Positions 25,476 to 34,914 of a DNA stretch of 64,000 nucleotides are shown here, piece by piece. A program made the position numbers and the translations under genes. This stretch comes from Gloeocapsa sp. PCC 7428. GTDB taxonomy: Bacteria > Cyanobacteriota > Cyanobacteriia > Cyanobacteriales > Chroococcidiopsidaceae. The stretch covers positions 124,001 through 188,000 of the forward strand of contig NC_020051.1 in assembly GCF_000317555.1 (NCBI RefSeq). Direction: 5' to 3'. Below the pieces are notes generated by a model. The model was not told where the DNA came from, ran no database searches, and was given only the letters and a program-made list of their open reading frames with translations. How positions within the stretch are numbered: the stretch's first letter is position 1; each line of letters opens with the position of its first letter.

Positions 25476-27755
25476 TCAACTTGCAAAGTAGTTTCGTGGA
25501 TTCACTGCTCGACCGCTAAACGGGTTGCCTGCAATCGCTCCTTCTCTCATTTCAATGTGGAGAGTGGACGAACCAGTAAGAGCGATTAGGTCGCCCTGTT
25601 TGACTTTAGTACCGACTATCGGTTGGATAGAAGTCACGTGCGCGTATCGGGTTTGCCGTCCGTTGTCGTGTTCCAGCACAATTGTGTTGCCATAGCCTTC
25701 TGCGTGTCCTGCATAAATGACTTTCCCTTCTGCTGCGGCATAGATAGGCGTGGTTTCAGCCACCTCCACGTCAATGCCTTTGCTGTGCTGGTTGCTTGCC
25801 GCAACCGCTGGTGCGCCAAACTCGCGCACTACGCGATAGGAGTCTCGAACTGGGAAAATCGCAATTGGCAAAGAACCAGCCCTACCAATTGGAGCACACG
25901 TCAGAGTGGTGTTGCTAGCCTGATAACGAGCTGCTACTTGCCTTCCGTAGTCTCTGAGGCTCAAACTTCCCAGCGTATCCGAGCTACTTCCATCAACAGC
26001 ACTGTAGAGACCACCAAAATGCATCTGGGCAACTCGCTCAATCAAGCGACCGCCTGTGAAGAACTGGCCTGTCGTAGGGTCAATTTCTTGGCTGGCTCGT
26101 GCGATTGCGCTTGATAGAGAACTGTTGAATGCTCGGTTTTGATCTTCTGGTGGGAAATACTGCATCAATTCGGCTGGGGCCGGTTCGTACCCCCTACTGA
26201 CTTGCTTCAAAAAGTCCTGTCCGTTTGGTTTAGCTGCAATTAAACTAGTAGCGTACTCGTTATAGCTCATGAACTGGTAGCGACCGAGTCCGCGCCCGCA
26301 GTTTCCACCCCCGTCAGCGCAGGTGTAAACGCCGATCGCCATAAAGTCACCACTGGCAGCACTTTCAATTGAGGCGATCGCCTCCGACAGTTCGCTCAAC
26401 TTGAGCGTAGAACCATTGGCAGAAGTGAAGCAGTCTGGTGTCAGCAGGTTGCTAGTGCCAGTTTGCCCACCACCATAGGAACTGGACATGCTGCGGGTAG
26501 CGCCTGTAGGTTGGGACGAGGCAGAAGAATTTCTCTTCTCCTCCAGAAGGCCAATGAAAATAGGTGCATTAACCTTATAGGTGAAAAAGGGTATCGGACC
26601 AATGAAGTAGGGGGTGCAGCCAAGATCGGGAATTCCTCGGTTACAGAAGCGAAAAAACAACGCCGTATCTACCGTATCTGTTGCCTCATCTGGTTCTGTT
26701 ACCACTACTTTGAAAGCAGAACCAAAAGGGTGGCGTCCGGTCGGTTCCTTTCCACCATTAACTGCGCCTAGGATGCCAAAACCACCTTCAACTTCCTGGT
26801 ATTTGCCAGAGATCCACTGCTTACCTTCTAAATTAGCTCTAGCACCTCGCCCTGCGTTCTCCAGATCGTCGAGTTCGATGTAGGCGCAGTCCTTTTCGTC
26901 ACAAGGTACAGAATACCCTTGTTGGTCTGAACCGGAAACGGTGTTATTTCGATGCATTTCCGACGAACCGTAGATCGTGTCAATCCGCATTACCACCGAG
27001 CCAACTTCTGTAATTGGAGTCGGGAAGTCAGAAAAAGCAACTTGGTTGAGGCTTGGCACGTTGCTAACAAAGCTATTTTGCCAGTTCGCAAAATTTTGCA
27101 GCTCAATTGCTCTTAAGCTGGGAATGGAATCAATACTAAACGTTGACAAGTCAATTTGATTGAGCTGTAACTGACCAAGCCTTGGATTGGTGACAATATA
27201 AGCCAAAGTTGCAGAGCTGCCAACCGTATTACCCAGTTGGGTTTGAAGTAGCTTTGCAACTGGAGGCACATCTGCAACTGTTAGATTGCCCAGACCTGGC
27301 ACAATCTTCACCAATTGTTGGAGAGTTTGCTCTCCTGCCAGCGTAAAAGCATCTAAAGAAACTTGAGAAAGGTTCAGTTCAGTGAGTTGACTAATAGCAT
27401 CTAGAGAAAATACCTCTAAACTGAGAGCATCTGAAAGATCGCCCAGCTTCAAGTATTGATCGGGAGTCATGCCAGCACTCCAGTTCCGGCTGAGATCGTA
27501 CCCTACCGTCTTAGTGTAGGCACTACCATCAAATGAGCCGTTAGAGGCGATCGGTGGCATACTGGCTAAGCTAATTTTGCTCCAATCTGGCAACAGCACG
27601 TTAGTAGTTCTCTCGCCCATCGGGACTTCCCAAACTCGTGTTGGGAACCGTCCCGACTCTGCTTTTGCAACTGCTGCCCAACCGGACCAAGCAACTGTAA
27701 TCAAAATGAATACAACAAGCACCTTGCTCAAGTGCTTTACCACATCAGCAGTCAT
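25476..27755 (-). CDS. Exported peptidoglycan hydrolase with transglycosylase-like and M23 domains
   Basis: The 759-residue protein starts at the ATG at 27755 with a signal peptide (about 1-30, ending AKAES). Residues about 90-230 repeat Leu-rich segments (for example LTELNLSQVSLDAFTLAGEQ). A middle region (about 430-600) has GLGRYQFMSYNEY and SRGYEPAPAELMQYF, like lysozyme or lytic transglycosylase domains (GxYQFxS motif). The C-terminal 110 residues are an M23 (LytM) peptidase: HSKGIDVEV, GYGNTIVLEH, TRYAHVTSI, GTKVKQGDLIALTGSS and LHIEM. M23 enzymes usually have HxH where HIE occurs here, so activity is uncertain. Such two-domain proteins open the wall for type IV secretion channels. It fits the neighbouring conjugation genes. 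Confidence 0.8.
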   Translation of the reverse strand: MTADVVKHLSKVLVVFILITVAWSGWAAVAKAESGRFPTRVWEVPMGERTTNVLLPDWSKISLASMPPIASNGSFDGSAYTKTVGYDLSRNWSAGMTPDQYLKLGDLSDALSLEVFSLDAISQLTELNLSQVSLDAFTLAGEQTLQQLVKIVPGLGNLTVADVPPVAKLLQTQLGNTVGSSATLAYIVTNPRLGQLQLNQIDLSTFSIDSIPSLRAIELQNFANWQNSFVSNVPSLNQVAFSDFPTPITEVGSVVMRIDTIYGSSEMHRNNTVSGSDQQGYSVPCDEKDCAYIELDDLENAGRGARANLEGKQWISGKYQEVEGGFGILGAVNGGKEPTGRHPFGSAFKVVVTEPDEATDTVDTALFFRFCNRGIPDLGCTPYFIGPIPFFTYKVNAPIFIGLLEEKRNSSASSQPTGATRSMSSSYGGGQTGTSNLLTPDCFTSANGSTLKLSELSEAIASIESAASGDFMAIGVYTCADGGGNCGRGLGRYQFMSYNEYATSLIAAKPNGQDFLKQVSRGYEPAPAELMQYFPPEDQNRAFNSSLSSAIARASQEIDPTTGQFFTGGRLIERVAQMHFGGLYSAVDGSSSDTLGSLSLRDYGRQVAARYQASNTTLTCAPIGRAGSLPIAIFPVRDSYRVVREFGAPAVAASNQHSKGIDVEVAETTPIYAAAEGKVIYAGHAEGYGNTIVLEHDNGRQTRYAHVTSIQPIVGTKVKQGDLIALTGSSTLHIEMREGAIAGNPFSGRAVNPRNYFAS

Positions 27756-27866
27756 AACAAATATTGCCAAAGTAAACAATCGCTAGACAGCAGAAATTGT
27801 CTAGTTTTTCAAGGCTAGAAAGCGAATGATATTTAGTTGTCCAATGTTTTAGTACCTAAAGTTCAA

Positions 27867-28169
27867 CTACAGTTCAAAATCCTCGTACTTGTAGCCCTTT
27901 TCGGCTGAAGGATTGTTAAATTGGGGATTAGGATTAGCAGCAGTCTCGGTGTAGGGCGAATCGGCGTGGTTCACTTCAAACACGTTCTCCTGGTAGCCGT
28001 TGCTGAAAAGATCTTCTTGCCAGCTGCTATCTCCAGCTCCAAACACGTTGGTGCCACCATAGCCTTCAGTCTCATACCCATTCGATCCATAACCATTAGA
28101 GTCGTAACCGCTAGAACTGTAGCCATTCGTGGTGTAGTTTTCGTCTTCGGGTAATCCGTAAGTATTCAT
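27867..28169 (-). CDS. Low-complexity Gly-Tyr-Asn repeat protein
   Basis: The 100-residue protein consists largely of short repeats: NGYSSSGYDSNGYGSNGYET, then Asn/Pro/Glu-rich sequence ending KGYKYEDFEL. No membrane or enzymatic feature is visible. It is the first gene of the minus-strand group 28169-24201 that holds the cell-wall hydrolase. Gly/Tyr-rich repeats occur in surface or assembly proteins, but no function can be assigned. Confidence 0.6.
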   Translation of the reverse strand: MNTYGLPEDENYTTNGYSSSGYDSNGYGSNGYETEGYGGTNVFGAGDSSWQEDLFSNGYQENVFEVNHADSPYTETAANPNPQFNNPSAEKGYKYEDFEL

Positions 28170-28518
28170 TTCAGTTAAATCTTTAAATCAAGTACCGCAG
28201 CCCTACTATAAATGTATTATTGTTAATTCTAATTATCAGTATTTTTGAGTAAATTTCAAATTATCTTTATACATAGTTTAAAAAATATCCAGTTATAAAT
28301 AAACAATAAAAGTCTTAATATTTCCATACTTTGTAAGGAAATCAAGAATCGAGTAAAAATCATGTCAAGTTTTCTTAAGGTATTAGTAAGGTTATAAAAA
28401 TCACAAAGTTTTAATTAGAGAGCAAACGAGCTTTCTGCCTAGCTACCGCTTTTAATTAAGTGCGTTTTTATGCTTGCCCAAGTGCTTGGCAGCGGGATTT
28501 TTCTAAGTTTGTAGTTTC
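28170..28518. promoter_or_regulatory. AT-rich divergent intergenic region
   Basis: This 349-bp gap lies between the divergent minus-strand transfer-type genes and the plus-strand methyltransferase, so it should contain both promoters. It is strongly AT-rich between about 28200 and 28420. I see no repeat array, hairpin of note or ORF. Confidence 0.4.
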
Positions 28519-29112
28519 ATGATACCGACTCACCTTTATCCTCTCTATCAGTCCATTACTCAAAACCCGCCTTATGGTTGGTTTCCAAGCTCTCCCGATC
28601 TAATTGAGCGAATGCTAAAGCTAGCAACGATTACGCTCGGAATGCGAGGGCTTGACCCATCTGCTGGTTCTGGAACTTTAGCTTGTGCAATGCGCGAACG
28701 AGGGGCAGTTGTGGACGCGATCGAGATCGACCCCAATTTTCAAATGTTGCTGAAGCAGCAGGGATTCAATCTCGTTGGCACTGACTTCTTGACTACCGAA
28801 CCTCAAACGCTCTACGACATCATTCTTGCCAACCCACCGTTTTCCGATCGCCACACCAGAGGGGTAGATCTGGAACACATTCAACGTGCATTCCACCTAT
28901 TTCTTGCTCCTGGCGGTCAATTGGTGACAGTTGTCAGCGCATCGATGAATTGCAAGAACTGTCCTCGTGCGAGAGCGTTTCGAGCCTTCTTGCAACGCAT
29001 TGATGCACAAGTAGAGAAATTGCCACTAGAGATTTTTTGGCAGAGCGATCGCCCAGTAACGGTTGAAAGTTTCTTAATTTCAGCTCGCAAGCTACCGCTG
29101 CACGCTAAGTAA
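28519..29112 (+). CDS. SAM-dependent DNA methyltransferase (N6-adenine type)
   Basis: The 197-residue protein has the SAM-binding motif GLDPSAGSGTLACAM (about 39-53), AIEIDPNF, and the catalytic motif IILANPPFSD (about 115-124), the NPPF/Y form of amino-methyltransferases. A FLAPGGQLVTVVS strand follows. No target-recognition domain is seen, so it could be an orphan DNA methyltransferase or a smaller N-methyltransferase. It lies 25 bp upstream of the DNA polymerase gene on the same strand and is probably cotranscribed. Its short length is usual for plasmid- and phage-encoded orphans. Confidence 0.8.
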   Translation: MIPTHLYPLYQSITQNPPYGWFPSSPDLIERMLKLATITLGMRGLDPSAGSGTLACAMRERGAVVDAIEIDPNFQMLLKQQGFNLVGTDFLTTEPQTLYDIILANPPFSDRHTRGVDLEHIQRAFHLFLAPGGQLVTVVSASMNCKNCPRARAFRAFLQRIDAQVEKLPLEIFWQSDRPVTVESFLISARKLPLHAK

Positions 29113-29137
29113 TTTCCAACTCCAGATTTACGTCTCC

Positions 29138-30934
29138 ATGATATGCGCTCTAACTTCCACACTGCGGGATTACTCAACTCCTAATTACCTTCTGATTCAA
29201 GATGAAAAAACCCTAGCTCGGCAGCTCAAGGCAATTCAAAGCACTGCTCTATTCGGGATTGACTGTGAAACGACAGGACTCGATCCCAAGCGCGATCGCC
29301 TCCGGCTGGTGCAGATTGCCGTTCCCCACGCGAGAGTCCTGCTCATCGACTTATTTGCGATCGCACCAAAGCACCTCAAACCGCTTCGGCAACTCTTAAA
29401 CAGTCCTGCCCTGAAAATAGGACACAACCTGAAGTTTGAGTGGCAATTCCTTACTCAAGCTGGATTAGGGTTAGCTCATCCTTTCTTCGACACGCAACTA
29501 GCATACCGAATCTGGAGTGCGGGGATCAAAACTAAACTGTCTCTCAAATCAGTTGCTAGCAAACTGCTGGGAGTGAAATTAAATAAATCATTGCAGCACA
29601 GTAATTTTGCTCAAGCTGAATTGACCTCCCAGCAACTCCGATACGCTGCGATCGATGCAGCCATTCTGCTGGATCTATATCCCATCCTGCACGGCAGACT
29701 CAAACAAAGCCAACTGCTCGAAGTCGCTCGATTAGAGTTTAGTTGTATCCCTGTCACCGCGCAGATGGAACTCAACGGGATGTTACTCGACCTCAGCCGT
29801 TGGCAGGGGTACGGTGCATCGTTAGAAAAGCAAAAAGCAGCCGCGCTTGCAGTGGTGAAGCAGCTTTCGATTCCTGGCAAGCAACAACTGTCGTTGTTAC
29901 CAGAAATAACCGATACTATCAACCCCAACTCACCCAAACAACTCCTTGCGGCACTACAAGCGATTGGTGCGCCGATCAAATCTACAAGCGAAAAAGAACT
30001 CGTCCCGCTGGCGGGGCAATTCCCAGTCATTCAAGCATTGCTGGATTACCGCAAGCTGCAAAAGGTACTAACTGTTTTCGACACTAGCCTACCCAAACAC
30101 ATCCACCAGACGACGGGTCGGATTCACGCTAACTGGTTTCAATATGGAGCTAAGTCTGGCAGATATAGCTGCCGCAACCCAGCACTGCAAACCGTTCCCC
30201 GCAATAAAGCGGCACGGCAATGCTTTGTGGCTTCCCCTGGCTGTCGAATTGTCAAAGCGGACTACAGCCAAATCGAGCTACGTATTGTTGCCAAGTTGAG
30301 TGGAGATGCGCGGCTGCTGCGGGCGTATCGCTTAGGAGAAGACATTCATCGCCTGACTGCTTCACTGATTACAGAAAGACCCATTGAAGAAATCGCCCCA
30401 GAAGATCGAACGCTAGCAAAAGCGATTAATTTCGGACTGATTTACGGTATGAGTGCTGTCAAACTCCAAGTCTATGCTGAAACCAAGTACGGCATTCGCA
30501 TGTCACTGGAGGAAGCTCGTCGGTTCAGGAAACGATTCTTTGAAGCATATCCGGGCATCAAACGTTGGCATGATATGCTAGCAGGACTGGTCTACGGTCA
30601 TCAGAAAGTAAGTGAGATTCGCACGCTCTTTGGCAGACGCAGGCGATGGAGGAAAAAACCTCGGCTCACCGAGTTCTACAATCACCCAGTGCAAGGATTG
30701 TGTGCCGATATCCTCAAACTGGCTTTGATCGACTTAGAAACGGTTTTAATAAAGTTCGGCGCAAAGCTGATTGCTGTGGTGCATGATGAAATCCTGCTGG
30801 AGTGCCCAGAGGTTGTTGCTCTAGCGATCGCTCAACAACTCAAGCGATGCATGGAACGAGCTGCTCAGCCTTTCCTCGACCCGATCCCAGCTGTAGTAGA
30901 AGTTAAAGTGGCTGCTAATTGGGGTGGTGAATAA
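29138..30934 (+). CDS. Family A DNA polymerase with 3'-5' exonuclease
   Basis: The 598-residue protein has an active-looking DEDD exonuclease domain: FGIDCETTGLDP (D42, E44), GHNLKFEWQFL, and a YAAIDAAILLDLYP Exo III. The polymerase part has motif A VKADYSQIELR (D375), motif B RTLAKAINFGLIYG (about R424-G437) and motif C VVHDEILLE (D550). It lacks the 5' nuclease of PolA, so it is about 330 residues shorter than bacterial Pol I. Many cyanobacterial plasmids and phages encode such forms for replication. With the plasmid's own clamp, loader, helicases and primase, it is the best candidate for the element's replicative polymerase. Start ATG at 29138, with MICALTSTLR. Confidence 0.92.
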   Translation: MICALTSTLRDYSTPNYLLIQDEKTLARQLKAIQSTALFGIDCETTGLDPKRDRLRLVQIAVPHARVLLIDLFAIAPKHLKPLRQLLNSPALKIGHNLKFEWQFLTQAGLGLAHPFFDTQLAYRIWSAGIKTKLSLKSVASKLLGVKLNKSLQHSNFAQAELTSQQLRYAAIDAAILLDLYPILHGRLKQSQLLEVARLEFSCIPVTAQMELNGMLLDLSRWQGYGASLEKQKAAALAVVKQLSIPGKQQLSLLPEITDTINPNSPKQLLAALQAIGAPIKSTSEKELVPLAGQFPVIQALLDYRKLQKVLTVFDTSLPKHIHQTTGRIHANWFQYGAKSGRYSCRNPALQTVPRNKAARQCFVASPGCRIVKADYSQIELRIVAKLSGDARLLRAYRLGEDIHRLTASLITERPIEEIAPEDRTLAKAINFGLIYGMSAVKLQVYAETKYGIRMSLEEARRFRKRFFEAYPGIKRWHDMLAGLVYGHQKVSEIRTLFGRRRRWRKKPRLTEFYNHPVQGLCADILKLALIDLETVLIKFGAKLIAVVHDEILLECPEVVALAIAQQLKRCMERAAQPFLDPIPAVVEVKVAANWGGE

Positions 30935-30937
30935 GGC

Positions 30938-32578
30938 TTACATTTCTACGTAGGGCAGTTGCGCGGGTTCCTCCTCGTCGCTCTGAAATAGCTCCTTGCG
31001 GGGTTTAGCAAATTTTGAACGATCAGGTCCTGCGACTGGCTTAGCAAACGTTGCATTATTTCTAATTTCTAACATTTGATTTTCCTCTCGAATCATAGCT
31101 GGGGTGAACTGCCACCGCTGCTGCTTCATCTCCTCAAAGGTGATTTCGAGGGGATCGCCCAGTCTTCCAGATCGATCGAGTTGGAAATATTTCTCTTCAG
31201 CCACTCGGCGCACGGCATTACCAATCTCAGCAGGCGTACACAGTCTGTATTCAGTCAGTAGTACGTGCCACTGGTCGTCAGTCCAAGGCGAAATCCCCGT
31301 TTTTTGTGCTTCGCAGAAGGCGGGAAAGTACTTGGCTAAGTGCAGGTTGAAAATGTCGTACCGCCCCCCGTCATGCGGTAGGTCTACAAAGTAAATGTCA
31401 TCGACTCGGCGTTGCAACTCTAACGGTAGCATTCCCAAACGGTTGACCGTAGCGATGACAAACACCTGCGATTGATGTTCCTGCATCCAAGTCAGTAGTT
31501 TGCCCGCGCGTCTTTTGGACAATCCTCCATCTGCATTAGAATCCCAACCTGCGAATCCTTTGTCGAAATCGTCGAAATACAGAACTACAGGAGCCATCGC
31601 TTCGGCTGTAGCCAATAAAAATCGTAACTCTCGATCGGATGATATGGATGCCCAATCCACGGCCATCAGCGGCACCCCCATTTTTTTGGCTGCGAGTTTT
31701 GCTGAAAGACTCTTTCCAGTGCCAGGTGGACCCCAGAGAATTAAGCCTCTGGGAAACTTTAACCCATACTGCTTTTGTGCTTCTGGATTGAATAAAGCAC
31801 TAATGCGATCGAGTCGTGTATCCAACAAGTCCAGTCCTGCTGCTGTTGGCACATCTGGATCGGCAATAAAGTCCAGTCCCCTACCACTAAGTTTGGCGAG
31901 TTTGTAAGACAGTACCATCTGGGCTAATTGCCCTACAGTTCGAGCAAAAGGAAGCGACTGAACGAGCACCAGATCGATCTCTCCCGCAGATAACCCCTGA
32001 CAAGCTCTAATTAAGCGAGTTTGAGTATCAGCATCGGTTTGCAAGTTATTGTGAGATTGGCAAAACTGCTCGACTGCTTGCGTAATTTGTTGCAGGCTAG
32101 GTAAAGCATTGATCAAGACTGGGATAAAAGGCTGTAAGCTCGGCGAGAGTTCGATTTGCTCTGCCAGCAACACCCAATATTGACGAATCTTGCCCCAAGA
32201 AAGCTGTTGGAAAGCATTAGAAAGCTGATAAATCAAGTGATCGCTCAACTGCCCGCGCTCGTCAAATTGCAACACGCCTTCGAGCAAAAAAATTCCTGGT
32301 TGTGGAGTGTCAAGCAGATATTGGATAATATCGCGATCGCGCTCTGCAAGTGTTGTTGGTTGAAAAACTGTACGTACAGTATTTTCCACCTCCTGATTAC
32401 CCAGTTGTTGAATGGACGAACAACCAGGATTCCAAAAATAAACAGGAAGCGATCGCTCCTCTCCCCAGCGTTGGAAGTGTTGAAAGATTTGACCTCTATC
32501 AGTCAAAAAATACTCAACCCCCACAATAAACGTGCCTCGGTCAGCTAGGGCTGTCCAATCAAACAAAGTTCTGTTCAT
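30938..32578 (-). CDS. AAA+ ATPase, Ycf46/FtsH-type module
   Basis: The 546-residue protein has an N-terminal domain of about 270 residues and one AAA+ module: Walker A LWGPPGTGKSLSAKL (about 286), Walker B VVLYFDDFDKGF, VATVNRLGMLPLELQRRVDD (arginine finger region). This matches the Ycf46 family of cyanobacteria and plastids, which lacks a protease domain. The Walker B carries Asp-Asp instead of Asp-Glu. Role unknown; Ycf46 is linked in the literature to CO2 or acclimation functions, but plasmid copies are uncharacterised. The gene ends three bases from the convergent polA-like stop. The start is the first ATG. Confidence 0.85.
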   Translation of the reverse strand: MNRTLFDWTALADRGTFIVGVEYFLTDRGQIFQHFQRWGEERSLPVYFWNPGCSSIQQLGNQEVENTVRTVFQPTTLAERDRDIIQYLLDTPQPGIFLLEGVLQFDERGQLSDHLIYQLSNAFQQLSWGKIRQYWVLLAEQIELSPSLQPFIPVLINALPSLQQITQAVEQFCQSHNNLQTDADTQTRLIRACQGLSAGEIDLVLVQSLPFARTVGQLAQMVLSYKLAKLSGRGLDFIADPDVPTAAGLDLLDTRLDRISALFNPEAQKQYGLKFPRGLILWGPPGTGKSLSAKLAAKKMGVPLMAVDWASISSDRELRFLLATAEAMAPVVLYFDDFDKGFAGWDSNADGGLSKRRAGKLLTWMQEHQSQVFVIATVNRLGMLPLELQRRVDDIYFVDLPHDGGRYDIFNLHLAKYFPAFCEAQKTGISPWTDDQWHVLLTEYRLCTPAEIGNAVRRVAEEKYFQLDRSGRLGDPLEITFEEMKQQRWQFTPAMIREENQMLEIRNNATFAKPVAGPDRSKFAKPRKELFQSDEEEPAQLPYVEM

Positions 32579-32798
32579 ACTGGCTTCATTGATGCTTAGT
32601 TTCGTTGCTAAATAGTTCCAGTAAATCTCCTATAAAGAAGTAACAAAATCAGTTGAAAAATTAATCGAGATAACTTAACACTGCTCTATATAAACATCGT
32701 CAATTTAACTTTGATAATCATTAGATTTAATCGATTAAATTCCAGAACTAAAAATCAATCTTTAACATAATAATAAAAAGTCTTTAAAACTTAATTTT

Positions 32799-33173
32799 TT
32801 ATATCTGTAGCTGCCTTTGTCGTCCCCGCCTCCGTCGGTGCGTCCTTCTTTGCTGAAAGTCTTGTGGTTTTGTCTCTCCAAGATGTAAAAACCACTGAAC
32901 ATCTTTTTGAGTAATTAACTGCTGTATATGAATTTGGGTTTGATCGCCTGAGCGTTGGAGCATAAATAAACACCCCCGTCCTTTCACCTCCACTGTTAAG
33001 CTTTTCTCGGTCAATAATGGTTGTGCGTAAGTGATTTGATAAAGTCCTAGGTTCAATTGCCAAATATTACGGTTGGGGTCTACCAGTTTCGTTAGCCCCT
33101 GCTCGTGTGCTTGTTGAAAATAAGGAACTGCAATCTGAATAATTAACGAAGCTCGCTGTTGATTGCACATCAA
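32799..33173 (-). CDS. Small basic protein coupled to the relaxase
   Basis: The 124-residue protein overlaps the relaxase stop by four bases (ATGA), so it is translationally coupled and the third gene of a mobC-relaxase-ORF operon. The first 100 residues look folded (PYFQQAHEQGLTKLVDPNRN, then a beta-rich stretch), and the tail is extremely Arg/Gln-rich (RRTHRRRRGRQRQLQI), suggesting nucleic-acid binding. It is not recognised. A role in relaxosome or DNA processing follows from position only. Confidence 0.7.
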   Translation of the reverse strand: MMCNQQRASLIIQIAVPYFQQAHEQGLTKLVDPNRNIWQLNLGLYQITYAQPLLTEKSLTVEVKGRGCLFMLQRSGDQTQIHIQQLITQKDVQWFLHLGETKPQDFQQRRTHRRRRGRQRQLQI

Positions 33174-34099
33174 AGTTCTAATTGCACCTGCTTTGCTCGG
33201 TTTTGTTGCTGACAGTTGCGATCGAGTTGCACGATAAGGGTTTTATTCTCATGCGAGTCAAATTGGGCGATCGCCTTTTCATTGGCTTCAACTTCAAAAG
33301 CCGCAGTTTGAGACGAGCCATGCTTCGTGCCAATCAGTTGCGCGATCGCCTCATCGTCTCGATCGGGTACGTAACTCACTCCTCGATACTTTTGCAAGCC
33401 AACAAATGAATAATCCCTACCTAGTTTGTTACCACTAAACGCAACTCCTTCAAGGGCATAAGAAATGCCTTGTTCGGTGACTCTGACTTCTACTCCAGCT
33501 GACTGTACCTGCTGAATGTAGTCTGGCATCGTGTCGGTGTGTGCCGTTGCCCAATTCAAAATTGGATAAAGCTTTTGACGAACACTAGGCTGCCCCAAAC
33601 GCTTCTGCTGGCTAAATTCTCCAGAGGGGTGAGCGCGGTTTGGTTTGTCCCAACTTGGTTCTGTCGATTGTAAGTCATAAGCCTGTTCTAGTTGACGAAT
33701 CAAAACTTCACTCCGGCGATAGTCCCAAGAATCGCTCACGATAGACCCATCCCCAATCCGAATCCGACTTGCCACCATGTGAATGTGGTCGTGAGCGGTG
33801 TCGTGGTGTCGGTAAACTACGTACTGAGAATCTCCAAACCCCATCCCTTGCAAGTAGTCTTCAGCAATATCCATCCACCGATCGTCATCCATTGTTTCGA
33901 TGGGAATAACGCTTAAAGAAGCATGATAGACCGACCGCTTAAGTCGAGGATTGAGCTTGCGAGACTCGTGAAATTCCTTGACAAGCCCATCGAGTGTTAC
34001 ACTCCCCATATTTGTGCCAATTTGTCTTGCACCTGACTTGTTGTGTAAGTAATTGAGTATTTTGCGAAACGACGCACACTTAAACTGTTTTCCAATCAT
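33170..34099 (-). CDS. Relaxase (mobilisation nuclease), MOBP/pfam03432-like
   Basis: The 309-residue protein contains the three-His motif of relaxases, YRHHDTAHDHIHMVASRI (about 102-119), which binds the metal used to nick oriT. The N-terminal KILNYLHNKSGARQIGTN holds a candidate catalytic Tyr. The body has a typical SVYHASLSVIPIE strand. It is shorter than many relaxases and has no helicase or primase part, so it needs partner proteins. It overlaps mobC upstream and a small basic protein downstream, both by four bases. It is therefore a complete mobilisation operon with the nearby intergenic region as candidate oriT. Confidence 0.9.
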   Translation of the reverse strand: MIGKQFKCASFRKILNYLHNKSGARQIGTNMGSVTLDGLVKEFHESRKLNPRLKRSVYHASLSVIPIETMDDDRWMDIAEDYLQGMGFGDSQYVVYRHHDTAHDHIHMVASRIRIGDGSIVSDSWDYRRSEVLIRQLEQAYDLQSTEPSWDKPNRAHPSGEFSQQKRLGQPSVRQKLYPILNWATAHTDTMPDYIQQVQSAGVEVRVTEQGISYALEGVAFSGNKLGRDYSFVGLQKYRGVSYVPDRDDEAIAQLIGTKHGSSQTAAFEVEANEKAIAQFDSHENKTLIVQLDRNCQQQNRAKQVQLEL

Positions 34100-34476
34100 T
34101 CATCTTGCCTTTCAATCGTTGTTAAATTGACCAAGTCAGGATTTAGTACTTGCAGCTGCAATTGCCTAACCCGATCTTCTAACTCTTTCAACCATTCCAC
34201 GTTGATATTAATGTCGCCTCCCTGCTTCTTTTCTTGGTTGCAGGCTCTAACAATTTGGTTGAGATGATTCCGAATCCAACCCAGCTGCAAATAAGTCTCT
34301 CGATTCAGCTGCGGCGCAGGCGGTAAAGTTTTCATCTTTAACCCAGCTCGACGAAAGTGCTCGTTTAAGCTAAGGTTGCCTGCTAATTCCTTAGCTTGTT
34401 TCTTTTCATCTGCCGTCAGGTAAATTGTCACCCGCTGGTTAGCTGGTGTTCCATCTTCTGATCGCGGTCTTCGCAT
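34096..34476 (-). CDS. mobC: MobC-like relaxosome accessory protein
   Basis: The 126-residue protein starts at the ATG at 34476; a TTG two codons upstream is the alternative. It has an N-terminal ribbon-helix-helix-like stretch (QRVTIYLTADEKKQAKELAG), then LSLNEHFRRAGLKMKTLP and a NHLNQIVRACNQ segment, typical of MobC/MbeC proteins that bind oriT and help the relaxase. A coiled-coil-like C-terminus follows. The four-base overlap with the relaxase is the normal arrangement. Confidence 0.85.
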   Translation of the reverse strand: MRRPRSEDGTPANQRVTIYLTADEKKQAKELAGNLSLNEHFRRAGLKMKTLPPAPQLNRETYLQLGWIRNHLNQIVRACNQEKKQGGDININVEWLKELEDRVRQLQLQVLNPDLVNLTTIERQDE

Positions 34477-34663
34477 AATCAAATCGATTGCATCACTACA
34501 TCGCTAACAATACTGAGTTGGTACGTGGCAGTCCTCTCGCTTGCAAAAAAGCGATCGCACGACTCCATTCCCTAAGATTATTTAAGCAACTTACGTAAAA
34601 TTTTTTACATATAAAAAACATGGCTTGCTACTCCGTCAACTCCACGTCCATCACCAACTAACG

Positions 34664-34678
34664 CACCCAACTTGGGTG
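34664..34678. repeat. Perfect inverted repeat, candidate oriT element
   Basis: CACCCAA-C-TTGGGTG, 7-bp arms with a one-base centre, about 190 bp upstream of the mobC start. Inverted repeats next to the nick site are the usual relaxase recognition element. A second one, GTAAAA-TT-TTTTAC, lies at 34595-34608. Confidence 0.45.
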
Positions 34679-34809
34679 AGCTTTAGGAAATTTAGACAAG
34701 TTGCATCGCAGTCCAATTGCAGGCTAATCGCGCTTTAATAAAGGTGCGATCGCAGTCCGGTCGGGGTAGGACGAGAAAAATTTTGTTAAATACATATTAA
34801 TCCATGAAA

Positions 34810-34914
34810 ATCGAGGGAGCGATCGGGGTTGGATAAAGGTTTGATGAAGGTATGTTTGGTATTTTGTAAAGGTCTAACCGCGATCAGATCGAGGAGTGAT
34901 CGGGGTTGAATGAA
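34810..34914. repeat. Imperfect direct repeats upstream of parM
   Basis: ATCGAGGGAGCGATCGGGGT (34810, continuing TGGATAA) and ATCGAGGAGTGATCGGGGTT (34888, continuing GAATGAA) are about 27 bp each, similar and 78 bp apart. They sit where the centromere of a ParM/ParR system is usually found. Confidence 0.4.

Noticed and set aside
25623-26114. 163-residue plus-strand ORF inside the hydrolase gene
   Set aside because: It is antisense to the M23 and transglycosylase-like region, which has clear motifs on the minus strand.
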